Origin: CAWKAO01 sp963847665
GTDB lineage: Bacteria; Actinomycetota; Humimicrobiia; Humimicrobiales; Humimicrobiaceae
Assembly: GCA_963847665.1 (NCBI GenBank)
Contig: CAWKAO010000002.1
Coordinates: 496,001-560,000, forward strand
Direction: 5' to 3'
DNA length: 64,000 nucleotides
Positions 56,205-64,000 of this stretch are shown here, one piece after another. The notes beneath the pieces are model-generated. The model had not been told where the DNA came from, searched no databases, and was given only the letters and a program-made list of their open reading frames with translations. Position numbers and translations under genes: made by a program. The first letter of the stretch is position 1, and every line of letters begins with the position of its first letter.

Positions 56205-57155
56205 TTATTTTGCTCTGGGATGGTATTTTTTATAATCTTCTTTTAACTTTTTTATATTGAGATGAGTGTATATTTGAGTAGTCGATATATTTTCATGACC
56301 TAATAATTCCTGTATTTCTCTTATTCCTGCACCATCCTGGATGAGATGGGTCGCAAAACTGTGCCGAAGCCCGTGGGGACTTATTTTTTTACTTATCTGG
56401 GTCCTTTTGACACAATCTTTCAATATATTTCTAATACTCCGTACTGACAGTCTTTTTCCATATTTATTGAGAAATAAATAATCTTCTTCTAAAAAAATAT
56501 TTTCTGGAGCAAATTCTTTTTTCCTTTTATTGTAGTACCCCTTTTTTTTGTTAAACAAAAAAGTATTTCTGACCTCTATATATTTTTCCAGCCATTTTTT
56601 TGCAGAAGAATTTATGTATACAGTTCTATATTTTCTGCCCTTTCCAAATACTACTGCTTCATTGATACCGATGTCCAGGTCCTTAACTTTCATACCTTCT
56701 GCTTCACTTACCCTCGCGCCAGAGGAGTAGATAAATTCAAGCATTGCCCTGTTTCTTATACCTATTGCATTTGAGGTATCAATACTTTCAAATAGTCTTT
56801 CGATCTCTGGCCGGGTTAAAAAGTTATACAGTCGATGATGTTTCCTGGGGGGATTTATAAATCCGCTGATTTGCTTTTTTAAATAATCGTTTTCTTCCAT
56901 AAACTTAAAAAAATTGATATAGGAAGAATATTTCCTGATTATCGTCCTGTTCGCATAATGAAATATATCAAGATATTTTAAATAACTTCTGAACATCTCA
57001 AGGTTAAGATTATCAGTATTTTCAATTTCTTTTTTTTTTAAGAAATTAATCAGTTGCTCAATATCTGTTTTATAGGAATTTATTGAATTTGTGGAAAGAT
57101 TCTTCTCAAACTTCAAATATTTTATGTATAGCTCCACGCATGACACTAACTTCAT
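56205..57155 (-). CDS. xerC: Tyrosine recombinase XerC-type
   Basis: Second Xer recombinase of the window. The N-terminal domain LKFEKNLSTNSINSYKTDI is intact. The catalytic set is Arg (SGARVSEAEG), Lys (GKGRKYR), HGLRHSFATH, LGHEN and Tyr in TQIYTH. Length is 316; an insertion of about 20 basic residues (NKKKGYYNKRKKEF) before the third motif makes it longer than usual. Place after dprA, before rpsB, is the standard one for xerC and not that of a phage integrase. Confidence 0.91.
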   Translation of the reverse strand: MKLVSCVELYIKYLKFEKNLSTNSINSYKTDIEQLINFLKKKEIENTDNLNLEMFRSYLKYLDIFHYANRTIIRKYSSYINFFKFMEENDYLKKQISGFINPPRKHHRLYNFLTRPEIERLFESIDTSNAIGIRNRAMLEFIYSSGARVSEAEGMKVKDLDIGINEAVVFGKGRKYRTVYINSSAKKWLEKYIEVRNTFLFNKKKGYYNKRKKEFAPENIFLEEDYLFLNKYGKRLSVRSIRNILKDCVKRTQISKKISPHGLRHSFATHLIQDGAGIREIQELLGHENISTTQIYTHLNIKKLKEDYKKYHPRAK

Positions 57156-57171
57156 AATAATTATGATTTTA

Positions 57172-58314
57172 TCACAGTCTGATAAATTCGTTTAAGTTTT
57201 TTTCTTTAATTAGGTCCATGACCTTAAGTTCAGATAAAACCTGAAGTAACCTGGATATTGTTAACGGCTGAATCGATAGCATTTCTTCAATAGTGACTCC
57301 TTTAAAGCCTATTATTTCATATATCTGTTTTTGTTCTTTGCTAAGAGAAGCAGTCAGGCCATCTTTTTTATTTAAAATCATCCCATCCTGTGTTTTAATG
57401 GCACTTGTTGTCAAGCTTTTTAAATATTCTTTATTTAATTTATAAAGGTCTAGGAAATTATTAATCTCTATAAGGATATCATCTATACCATCTACCAATT
57501 TTGCACCATTTTTTATAAGTTTGTGGGTTCCCTTGCTTTCATTGCTGAAAATACTGCCAGGAGTACAAAAAACTTCCCTGTTTTGTTCAAGGGCAAAGTC
57601 CGCAGTTATCAGAGCACCGCTTTTTTCTCCTGCTTCTATGACCAATACGCCCATACTGGTGCCGCTTATTATCCTGTTCCTGCTTGGAAAGTTCTGTTTA
57701 AGAGGTGGTGTCCCAGGAAAATATTCTGTTATCAATTGCCCATTTTGAATTATTTCCTCAAATAGATCTTTGTTTTCGGGGGGATAGATTATGTCTATTC
57801 CACAACCAAGTACACCTATACTTCCGCCTGTATGCATGATTGCAGTTTTTTGCGCATAGTAATCGATACCATGTGCCATACCGCTTACAACAGTAATACC
57901 GATCTTAGAAAGTTGTTCAGATATATAAACTGCTACATCCCTTCCATATTTACTACTTTTTCTGGTGCCGACAATTGCCATGCAAGGACCTGAATTGATC
58001 TCCCTCTTACCTTTCATAAAAAGTAAAGGTGGAGGAAAATAAATTTTTTTTAATAGTTCAGGATATGATGCTTCAGAGATATTTGCGACTTCTATTTCAT
58101 TTGAATCTAAGAAATCCAACAAAAGTCTGTACCCATACTCTTCTTTTTTTCCTTCTGATGCCGGTAATTTTTCCAGGTGGCAATTATATTTTAAAAAAGA
58201 TGATACTGATTTTTTTATATCCGACCCTGATGCTTTATATGTTTTTATAAAAACCGATGGATTTATTTTTAATTCATATAAAATATAAATTATTTTTTTA
58301 TTTAAAATATTCAT
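57172..58314 (-). CDS. dprA: DNA processing protein DprA
   Basis: Loads RecA on incoming single-stranded DNA in natural transformation. The Rossmann core shows GTRKSSKYG, GMAHGIDYYAQ, FPSRNRIISG and GEKSGALITADFAL. A C-terminal winged helix (about residues 320-380) and N-terminal SAM-like segment are present, 380 residues. With comM it forms a competence-related pair, overlapping comM by 17 bases. Confidence 0.94.
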   Translation of the reverse strand: MNILNKKIIYILYELKINPSVFIKTYKASGSDIKKSVSSFLKYNCHLEKLPASEGKKEEYGYRLLLDFLDSNEIEVANISEASYPELLKKIYFPPPLLFMKGKREINSGPCMAIVGTRKSSKYGRDVAVYISEQLSKIGITVVSGMAHGIDYYAQKTAIMHTGGSIGVLGCGIDIIYPPENKDLFEEIIQNGQLITEYFPGTPPLKQNFPSRNRIISGTSMGVLVIEAGEKSGALITADFALEQNREVFCTPGSIFSNESKGTHKLIKNGAKLVDGIDDILIEINNFLDLYKLNKEYLKSLTTSAIKTQDGMILNKKDGLTASLSKEQKQIYEIIGFKGVTIEEMLSIQPLTISRLLQVLSELKVMDLIKEKNLNEFIRL

Positions 58315-59848
58315 GGTTGAAACTTACCCGATAGTTAATTGCTTCCATAAGTGCTGCCTCGGTTATCTTTTCACTGCCTGTCATATCAGAAATCGTTCTC
58401 GATACTTTTATTAAACTTGATATACCTCTTCCCGTAAGATCGTATTTTTCTCCCAGTCCTGAAATATTATCCTTTACCTCTTTATTCTCATTTATCCATT
58501 TTTGAATAATTGAAAAATCTACTTCAGAATTATAATTTGCTAAAATATGATTAAATCTTTTTCTCTGCACTTCTATGCAATCACTAACTCTTTTTTTTAT
58601 AGTCAGCGAACTTTCAATTGAGGCATCAGAAGTGTAATCTTTGTTTTCAGGTCTGGGTACATCGACCCTTATGTCTATTCTATCTAATATTGGTCCTGAT
58701 ATGCTTTCCCAGTATCTTTTTATTTCTCTTATTGAACAGTTGCATCTTTTTTTTCGATCTCCGAGATAACCGCAGTAGCATGGATTCATGGCGACAACAA
58801 GCATAAAATTGCAGGGAAATCTATAGAAATGATTATTTCTTGCTATTATAATATTCCTGTTTTCAACTGGTTGCCTGAGATCCTCGATAAGTTCCCTCCT
58901 GAAAAGCGGAAATTCATCAAGAAACAGAACACCCCTATGGGCAAGACTTATTTCTCCTGGCCTGGGTGTGATCCCCCCGCCTATAAAACTCATCCTGGAA
59001 ATCGTATGATGAGGGTTTCTAAAAGGTCTGTTATAATTCAATGCATCTTCATTGGTCTTGATAAGGCTATAGATCTTTGTGACTTCAATACTTTCGCTTT
59101 GGTTAAGATCAGCCATTATACCTGTTATCCTTTGAGCGATCATTGTCTTACCTGATCCTGGAGGCCCAATAAGCATAATATTATGCATGCCTGAAACTGC
59201 GACCTCTACAGCTCTTTTTGCTCTCAATTGTCCCCTTATATCCTTAAAATCTAGAGTTTTTTTATTTTGTACACAAGATCGTATATTACCTGCACTATTG
59301 TTTTCTAAAACTTTCTTTTTAAGAAGGGCTTCATCTGAAATAATTTTTATTGCTTCATTTAAGTCTTTACAACTGATAATACTTATTTTTTTTATGACTT
59401 TTGCCTGTTTTTCATTATTACATGGTATAAAAAAATAATTCTTTCCTGTATCGGCTGCAGTCTCAACCATAGAAATTATTCCTCTCACAGGGTTGAGTCT
59501 TCCATCAAGTGATAGTTCACCAATAAAACTTGACGACTTTATGAATGTTGGCGATATAAAACTGATCTGTTCACTTGCGGCAAGTATGGCAATAGCAATA
59601 GGCATGTCATAAAAAGCTCCGACTTTTCTTATATCGGCAGGAGAAAGATTGATGATTATTCTCTTAGTTGGAAACTTATAACCGCTGGAAAGAATTGCTG
59701 CCCTTACTCTCTGCTTGGATTCGTTTATAGATTTATCAGGTAATCCGACTATAGTAAACGAAGGGATCCCATTTGAGATATGCACTTCAATGGTGACATT
59801 TATTGCCTGTATTCCTAAAAGCGCAAAACTATTTAATTTAAAGACCAT
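58298..59848 (-). CDS. comM: ComM/YifB-family Mg-chelatase-like AAA+ ATPase
   Basis: Hexameric helicase for branch migration during natural transformation in studied species. N-terminal Lon-like domain (GLPDKSINESKQRVRAAI), Walker A GPPGSGKTM, Walker B LFLDEFPLF, then the C-terminal Mg_chelatase domain with zinc-like cysteines (NPCYCGY, KKRCNCS). 516 residues. The 192-bp gap upstream (59849-60040) holds AT-rich sequence with TATAAT-like hexamers and no gene. Confidence 0.93.
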   Translation of the reverse strand: MVFKLNSFALLGIQAINVTIEVHISNGIPSFTIVGLPDKSINESKQRVRAAILSSGYKFPTKRIIINLSPADIRKVGAFYDMPIAIAILAASEQISFISPTFIKSSSFIGELSLDGRLNPVRGIISMVETAADTGKNYFFIPCNNEKQAKVIKKISIISCKDLNEAIKIISDEALLKKKVLENNSAGNIRSCVQNKKTLDFKDIRGQLRAKRAVEVAVSGMHNIMLIGPPGSGKTMIAQRITGIMADLNQSESIEVTKIYSLIKTNEDALNYNRPFRNPHHTISRMSFIGGGITPRPGEISLAHRGVLFLDEFPLFRRELIEDLRQPVENRNIIIARNNHFYRFPCNFMLVVAMNPCYCGYLGDRKKRCNCSIREIKRYWESISGPILDRIDIRVDVPRPENKDYTSDASIESSLTIKKRVSDCIEVQRKRFNHILANYNSEVDFSIIQKWINENKEVKDNISGLGEKYDLTGRGISSLIKVSRTISDMTGSEKITEAALMEAINYRVSFNHEYFK

Positions 59849-60040
59849 TACACGGTAATTATAATAAATTATATATATTTATGCAATTACACAATTATAT
59901 AAATATATTAAATTATCTAGTTGATATCAATAATATAACATGACCTAATTTATGCTAAGTTGGATCGATAAATCTACTTGAAATACCATATGGCCATTGA
60001 TATGATGTTAAGATTTATTTTTTATTCTGGTGGGATTTTA

Positions 60041-60400
60041 TTAAAAGGCATCTTTTATGTGGTTTATGGTCATACTGTCTCCAAGCAACCTTAGAGAGAT
60101 GACATCAAATCTTGTTTCGATATTCTCAAAGTCATTTATTAGAAGATAGTAAGCAGCAGTCTTTTTTATCTTATTTACTTTCCAGTTATCTATTGATTCT
60201 TCTGGCTCTCCAAATTGTGATCCGGACCTGGTCTTTACTTCAACAAATACAATGGTCTCACCCTCCAGTGCAATAATATCCAATTCTCCTGTCTTGTATC
60301 TAAAATTTTTCTTCATTATCTTGTATCCTGAGTTTTTAAGAAAAATACTTGCGTAATCTTCTCCCCTTTCGCCAAGTGATTTGTTATGACCATCGATCAA
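60041..60400 (-). CDS. YraN-family endonuclease-like protein (UPF0102)
   Basis: A 119-residue protein with the PD-(D/E)XK core GELDIIALEGETIVFVEVKTRSG. Found next to rnhB and comM in most bacteria; precise function unknown, perhaps DNA processing. It overlaps rnhB by 4 bases (ATGA). Confidence 0.92.
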   Translation of the reverse strand: MIDGHNKSLGERGEDYASIFLKNSGYKIMKKNFRYKTGELDIIALEGETIVFVEVKTRSGSQFGEPEESIDNWKVNKIKKTAAYYLLINDFENIETRFDVISLRLLGDSMTINHIKDAF

Positions 60401-61038
60401 AGAATAACACCCTTAAAAGAAATCCTGTGTATTTTAGAAGGGCCATATTTTTGAAGCATAGCCTGATGCTTTCTTGTACCATATCCCTTATTTACTGCAA
60501 AACCATATTCTGGATATATTTCGGAATATTTTGCCATAATCCTGTCTCTAAAGACTTTTGCAATAATAGAAGCAGCAGCTATTGAAGCGCTTTTTTCATC
60601 GCCCTTTATAATCGGGAAGACATCTATCCCTGTTTTCCCGGTATTGAAACCGAAAGCATCTGTAATGACTATGTCGGGTTTGATTTTTAAAGCTAATACT
60701 GCTTTTTTCATTACAAGTATATTTGCCTTTGACAAAGATATTTTGTCTATGATCTTTGATGATAATGATGCTATGGACCAGCTTTGGCACTTATGTATTA
60801 TCTCCAAGTAAAGCTTTGCCCTAATATTTGCAGATAGTTTTTTTGAATCGTTTAGCTTGGTAATAAAAAGTCTATCACGCTTAAGTATGACTGCTGCTGC
60901 TACTATTGGACCTGCGAGCGACCCTCTGCCGACTTCATCTACTCCAGCTATATTTTCAAACCCGCAACAGTAAAGGTCATCTTCATACATACAAAGATCT
61001 TGTAGTCTTTTGACTTCTAAAAGGCGCAATGAAACCAC
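60397..61038 (-). CDS. rnhB: Ribonuclease HII
   Basis: Removes RNA from RNA-DNA hybrids and single ribonucleotides from DNA. Catalytic carboxylates are in AGVDEVGRG (Asp, Glu), VITDAFG and the later acidic site, with GDEKSASIAAASIIAKV as the family marker. The N-terminal 28 residues before AGVDE are typical. 213 residues. It starts 2 bases after lepB. Confidence 0.95.
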   Translation of the reverse strand: MVSLRLLEVKRLQDLCMYEDDLYCCGFENIAGVDEVGRGSLAGPIVAAAVILKRDRLFITKLNDSKKLSANIRAKLYLEIIHKCQSWSIASLSSKIIDKISLSKANILVMKKAVLALKIKPDIVITDAFGFNTGKTGIDVFPIIKGDEKSASIAAASIIAKVFRDRIMAKYSEIYPEYGFAVNKGYGTRKHQAMLQKYGPSKIHRISFKGVIL

Positions 61039-61040
61039 CT

Positions 61041-61577
61041 TTATCTTGGTATACCCATCCTGGAAACAGGTCTGTATATGAATATCACTTTACCAAAAAT
61101 CTCATCTGGTGTTACTGGCCCGAATACACGGCTATCAGCACTGTTGTTCCTGTTGTCACCCATTACAAAAAACTGGTTATCTGCCACTAAATACTCACTG
61201 TCATCATATCCTGCCAGAAAATCCGATGGTAAATAATCCTCCTGAAGTAATTTTCCGTCTATATATATTCTACCATCTTCAGATAATGTCACTTCTTCTC
61301 CGGGAAGAGCGACCACTCTTTTAACGAGATTCTTGTTTTCGATGGGTGAAATTATTGCCACAATATCCCCTCTTTCGATATCATAAAACTTGTATTCCAA
61401 TTTGTTTACTATGACCCTGTCGCCAATAAGCAAAGTCGGAGACATCGAGGGAGTGGGCACAATATATGGTTCAATTATAAAAATCCTGAGAAGAATACTG
61501 AATACCGCTGCTATAACTGCAACGATCAGATAACCTAATAGCTCTTTAAAAATGTTCTTTTTATTTTTCAAACTCAA
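61041..61577 (-). CDS. lepB: Signal peptidase I
   Basis: Cleaves signal peptides of secreted proteins. One N-terminal transmembrane helix (about residues 13-33). The catalytic Ser is in PTPSMSPTL, the Lys in LVKRVVALPGE, and the box MGDNRNNSADSR is intact. 178 residues. It overlaps the rplS end by 17 bases. Confidence 0.96.
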   Translation of the reverse strand: MSLKNKKNIFKELLGYLIVAVIAAVFSILLRIFIIEPYIVPTPSMSPTLLIGDRVIVNKLEYKFYDIERGDIVAIISPIENKNLVKRVVALPGEEVTLSEDGRIYIDGKLLQEDYLPSDFLAGYDDSEYLVADNQFFVMGDNRNNSADSRVFGPVTPDEIFGKVIFIYRPVSRMGIPR

Positions 61578-61902
61578 CTTTGGCTTTTTTACCTACTTTA
61601 TCTCGCAGGTAATATAATTTAGATCTTCTTACTATACCAGAGTTGACCTTTACAATAGATTGTATTACCGGTGAATTAATAAGAAAAGTTCTTTCAACAC
61701 CTATATTGAATGATATTTTTCTCACAGTAAAAGTCTTGTTCACACCACTTCCCTGTTTTTTGATAACTATTCCTTCAAAAGTCTGGATCCTCTCTTTATT
61801 TTCTTCTCTTATCCTGATATTGACCTTGACTTTATCTCCAGCCTTAAATTCTGGTATGTCAGTCTTGAGGTATTTACTTTCAATTTTTGCCATTAAATCC
61901 AT
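61561..61902 (-). CDS. rplS: 50S ribosomal protein L19
   Basis: Large-subunit protein of 113 residues. FKAGDKVKVNIRI, QTFEGIVIKKQGSG and SFNIGVERTF are the family pattern; YYLRDKVGKKAKVEFEK ends the protein. Lies between trmD and lepB as usual. Confidence 0.97.
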   Translation of the reverse strand: MDLMAKIESKYLKTDIPEFKAGDKVKVNIRIREENKERIQTFEGIVIKKQGSGVNKTFTVRKISFNIGVERTFLINSPVIQSIVKVNSGIVRRSKLYYLRDKVGKKAKVEFEK

Positions 61903-62031
61903 TTCTTTTCTCCGATTCAGTTTTACTTCTGTTAATCTAACCTGTCTTATATGTTTGCATGACCATTATTTGCATGATCACAAAGATTTGATCATGAATA
62001 TATAAAAACAAACTAAAAGAATATAAATAAT

Positions 62032-62731
62032 TTAATTTTTTTTGTCAAATAAATCCGGTCTTTTTATTTTAGTTATTTCTTCGGATTTTCTTCTGCGCCA
62101 TTCCTTTATCTCTTTATGGTTCCCGCTTAAAAGTATTTCCGGGATTTTTTGTCCTTTATAATCCTCGGGTCTCGTATATTGTGGAAAATCCAGAAGATTA
62201 TTTTCAAATGATTCAAATTCAAGTGATTCACTTTTTCCGACTACTCCATCCAGCAGTCTTATCACACCATCTATAATAACCATAGCAGGGACCTCTCCGC
62301 CGGTCAGTATATAATCACCTATTGACACCTCGGTGTCCACAATATTTTCCTTCACTCTTTCATCAACACCTTCATATCTCCCGCAGATAAGTATTAGATT
62401 ATCCAACCTGCTGAAATCTCTAAGAAGTTTTTGAGAAAGTTTCTGCCCGGATGGTGTAAGGAGGATTACTTTTTGTAATTTTTTTTTCGATATTGTTTTT
62501 ATCTTTAATATATTTTACAGCGTCATCTATTGGCTGTACTTGCAATACCATTCCCGGTCCTCCGCCATAGGGCCTGTCGTCTACCTTATTATGCTTATCT
62601 TTAGTAAAATCCCTAAGATCATATATGGTCACTTTACAGATTCCCTTTAAGCTGCCTTCCTTTATCACACCAAAATTTGTAAAATTATCAAATATCTGTG
62701 GGAATATTGTGATCACATCTATACTTAGCAT
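62032..62731 (-). CDS. trmD: tRNA (guanine-37-N1) methyltransferase, interrupted by one frameshift
   Basis: SPOUT methyltransferase making m1G37, essential in most bacteria. The N-part has DVITIFPQIF and DRPYGGGPGMVLQ; the C-part has ILICGRYEGVDERV and GDYILTGGEVPAMV, the trefoil knot. The parts are in different frames. Removing one base from the run of nine A's (T9 at 62479-62487 on +) joins them through LLTPSGQKL, the expected sequence. Joined length is about 232. Confidence 0.93.
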
Positions 62732-62808
62732 AATGTTTCTAACTATAATATTTTATTGCTTTTTTTCTCTGCTCATATAAATTTATTCGAAAAGGATATT
62801 AGAAGTTA

Positions 62809-63333
62809 TTAAAGATATTCTGGTATTTTTTTTAATACTATTTTTTTATTTTTAATGTCAATACTCTCTATGTAATCATCGATAAAAGGGACTATTGTAA
62901 GTATGCCATTATCAGAACGGATTGTGATATTATCATTAAAAGCATAATTTTCTATATCCGTCACAATACCTTTGTAAATATCATATTTTAAATAAACTTT
63001 ACAACCTTTAAGATCGTCTATCCAGTAATTATTGTTTTTTAATTCCGGGGATTCAATAGAAAGTCTGTAAATATATTTTCCTATTATTCCCTGTGCGGTC
63101 TCAGGATTTTTAAAACCTGCAAATTTAAAAATTATCCTCTTTTTGCCTTTTAGTGTAATTTTTTTAATATCTTCGACTGTTATGCTGTTTTTACAGCTGG
63201 TATCTGTGAAAAGAATGCTACCCTTAGTAATAGTATCGGGATAATCTGTAAGCATGGTCACATATACATAACCATTTATTCCATGCAGCTTACCTATTAC
63301 CCCGACAATCCTTGATTGATTTTTTTTTGACAT
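62809..63333 (-). CDS. rimM: Ribosome maturation factor RimM
   Basis: Helps 30S assembly. VGVIGKLHGINGYVYV, then a PRC-barrel C-terminal domain with YWIDDLKGCKVY. 174 residues. Sequence is quite divergent, but length and the rpsP-KH-rimM-trmD order support it. Confidence 0.9.
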   Translation of the reverse strand: MSKKNQSRIVGVIGKLHGINGYVYVTMLTDYPDTITKGSILFTDTSCKNSITVEDIKKITLKGKKRIIFKFAGFKNPETAQGIIGKYIYRLSIESPELKNNNYWIDDLKGCKVYLKYDIYKGIVTDIENYAFNDNITIRSDNGILTIVPFIDDYIESIDIKNKKIVLKKIPEYL

Positions 63334-63414
63334 AATTTTCTTATTATGTCCCTGTATTTACCCGTTTTTATCAGCAAAAGATATTAATAAAAAAAAGATT
63401 TAATATGATGATTA

Positions 63415-63666
63415 TCAGTCAATTATTTTAACAATTGAAGATTTACCTCTTTTTGCTGAAGCAGCTCTCATGATTACCCTTAAAGCATTGGCTGTTCTAC
63501 CTTTTTTCCCTATCACTTTTCCCAGGTCGCTCTCTGCAACATGAAGCTTAAAAATAACTGTTTTTTCACTTTCTTCCTCTTCAGTTATTTCTACTTCTTC
63601 CGGGTTGTCTACAAGCTCTTTCACCATATACTCTAGCAGCTCTTTCACATTAACCTCCGTCTTCAT
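63415..63666 (-). CDS. khpA: KH-domain RNA-binding protein KhpA
   Basis: Single KH domain of 83 residues with the GKVIGKKGRTANALRVI loop. Partner of KhpB (Jag) in Gram-positive cells, binding many RNAs. Lies between rpsP and rimM, its universal position. Confidence 0.94.
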   Translation of the reverse strand: MKTEVNVKELLEYMVKELVDNPEEVEITEEEESEKTVIFKLHVAESDLGKVIGKKGRTANALRVIMRAASAKRGKSSIVKIID

Positions 63667-63675
63667 TTGTAATGA

Positions 63676-63921
63676 CTACTGTTTTAAATTGACTATTTCG
63701 AATATCTTTTGAACAGTACCTGTGGGTTTTGCACCTTTTTGTAACCAATCCAGAGCTTTTTCTTTGTCTATCTTTATGGTAGAAGGCTCTGTCTTAGGGT
63801 CATAAGTACCAATATTTTCAATGAACCTGCCGTCTCTTGGCGCTCTACTGTCAGCAATAATGATCCTGTAAAACGGTTTTTTCTTAGAACCTACTCTAGT
63901 TAATCTGATCTTAACACTCAA
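63676..63921 (-). CDS. rpsP: 30S ribosomal protein S16
   Basis: MSVKIRLTRVGSKKKPFYRI is the family N-terminus; RFIENIGTYDP and ALDWLQKGAKPT follow. 81 residues. A GGAGG ribosome binding site precedes the ATG. ffh would be expected upstream but is outside the window. It is the first gene of the rpsP-khpA-rimM-trmD-rplS-lepB-rnhB-yraN run. Confidence 0.97.
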   Translation of the reverse strand: MSVKIRLTRVGSKKKPFYRIIIADSRAPRDGRFIENIGTYDPKTEPSTIKIDKEKALDWLQKGAKPTGTVQKIFEIVNLKQ

Positions 63922-64000
63922 TCCTGTAACCTCCTGAGACTAGTAAATTATCTGTTTTTGCTGTAATAATTATGTAAATTATATATTTTTATAAAAAACT

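Noticed and set aside
56205..57155. Phage or integron integrase
   Set aside because: Its place in the comM-dprA-xerC-rpsB order and the absence of att repeats or phage genes favour a housekeeping Xer protein.
1..64000. TGA recoded as an amino acid
   Set aside because: TGA ends several intact genes at the expected place, and the in-frame stops in broken genes are removed by single-base shifts.
1..64000. CRISPR arrays, insertion sequences, toxin-antitoxin or defence islands
   Set aside because: I looked for regularly spaced repeats, transposase motifs and defence genes and saw none.

Overview
The window is AT-rich chromosomal DNA (roughly one third G+C by eye) carrying conserved bacterial housekeeping genes and no prophage, plasmid, transposase or CRISPR array. 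TTG and GTG starts are common, and TAA, TAG and TGA all act as stops. Several neighbourhoods are typical of Gram-positive bacteria and especially of Actinomycetota: an FHA (GarA-like) gene followed by a MerR regulator with a DUF151 gene nearby, tyrA-aroA-cmk-plsC-ispH-der-gpsA, and rpsP-KH-rimM-trmD-rplS-lepB-rnhB. LexA boxes are of the GAAC-N4-GTTC type, and a YneA-like gene and a SpoVS gene are present. My best guess is a low-GC lineage in or near Actinomycetota. The phylum is inferred from gene order, not proven.

Layout. From 1 to about 33.7 kb every protein gene is on the + strand: pepP-like/efp/nusB/ispA/tlyA/nadK/recN/pyrG; membrane protein, peptidase, NUDIX, xerD; M50 protease, trpS, scpAB, rluB, ltaE, YhfC-like protease; tyrA to gpsA; tRNA-Pro; phosphohexomutase, FHA, MerR, D-Ala-D-Ala carboxypeptidase, DUF3048 lipoprotein, hpt, DUF151 and two poorly known genes. 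From about 36.8 kb to the end everything is on the - strand: rpsP to lepB/rnhB/yraN, comM-dprA-xerC, rpsB-tsf-pyrH-frr-uppS-rseP-ispG-proS-recD2, then rny-GHKL ATPase-spoVS-miaB-miaA-dapF-dapL-hflX. The two blocks converge on a short mixed-strand zone (33.7-36.8 kb) holding dut, a SOS-controlled YneA-like gene, ilvC and lexA.

At the convergence point (33776-33803) lies a 28-bp sequence that matches, from memory, the Bacillus subtilis dif site at 25 of 28 positions. This marks the probable replication terminus and explains the strand switch. Genes for two Xer-type recombinases lie on either side of it.

Regulation that can be read directly: two LexA boxes in the promoter of the yneA-like gene and one overlapping the lexA -35; an orphan structured RNA (about 17360-17535, - strand) with a consensus promoter and a strong terminator; a long rny leader with a terminator-like hairpin next to the ribosome binding site; and a structured rpsB leader.

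Many genes are broken by single-base indels (pyrG, xerD, aroA, cmk, the hexomutase, FHA, the carboxypeptidase, a secreted protein, the GHKL ATPase, trmD). Most are one extra base in a short homopolymer and many hit essential genes, so sequence error is the most likely cause. They are annotated here as whole genes with the breakpoints given. Genes usually found here but absent are dxs (near ispA/tlyA), cdsA and dxr (between uppS and rseP), plsY (near der/gpsA) and hfq (near miaA/hflX).
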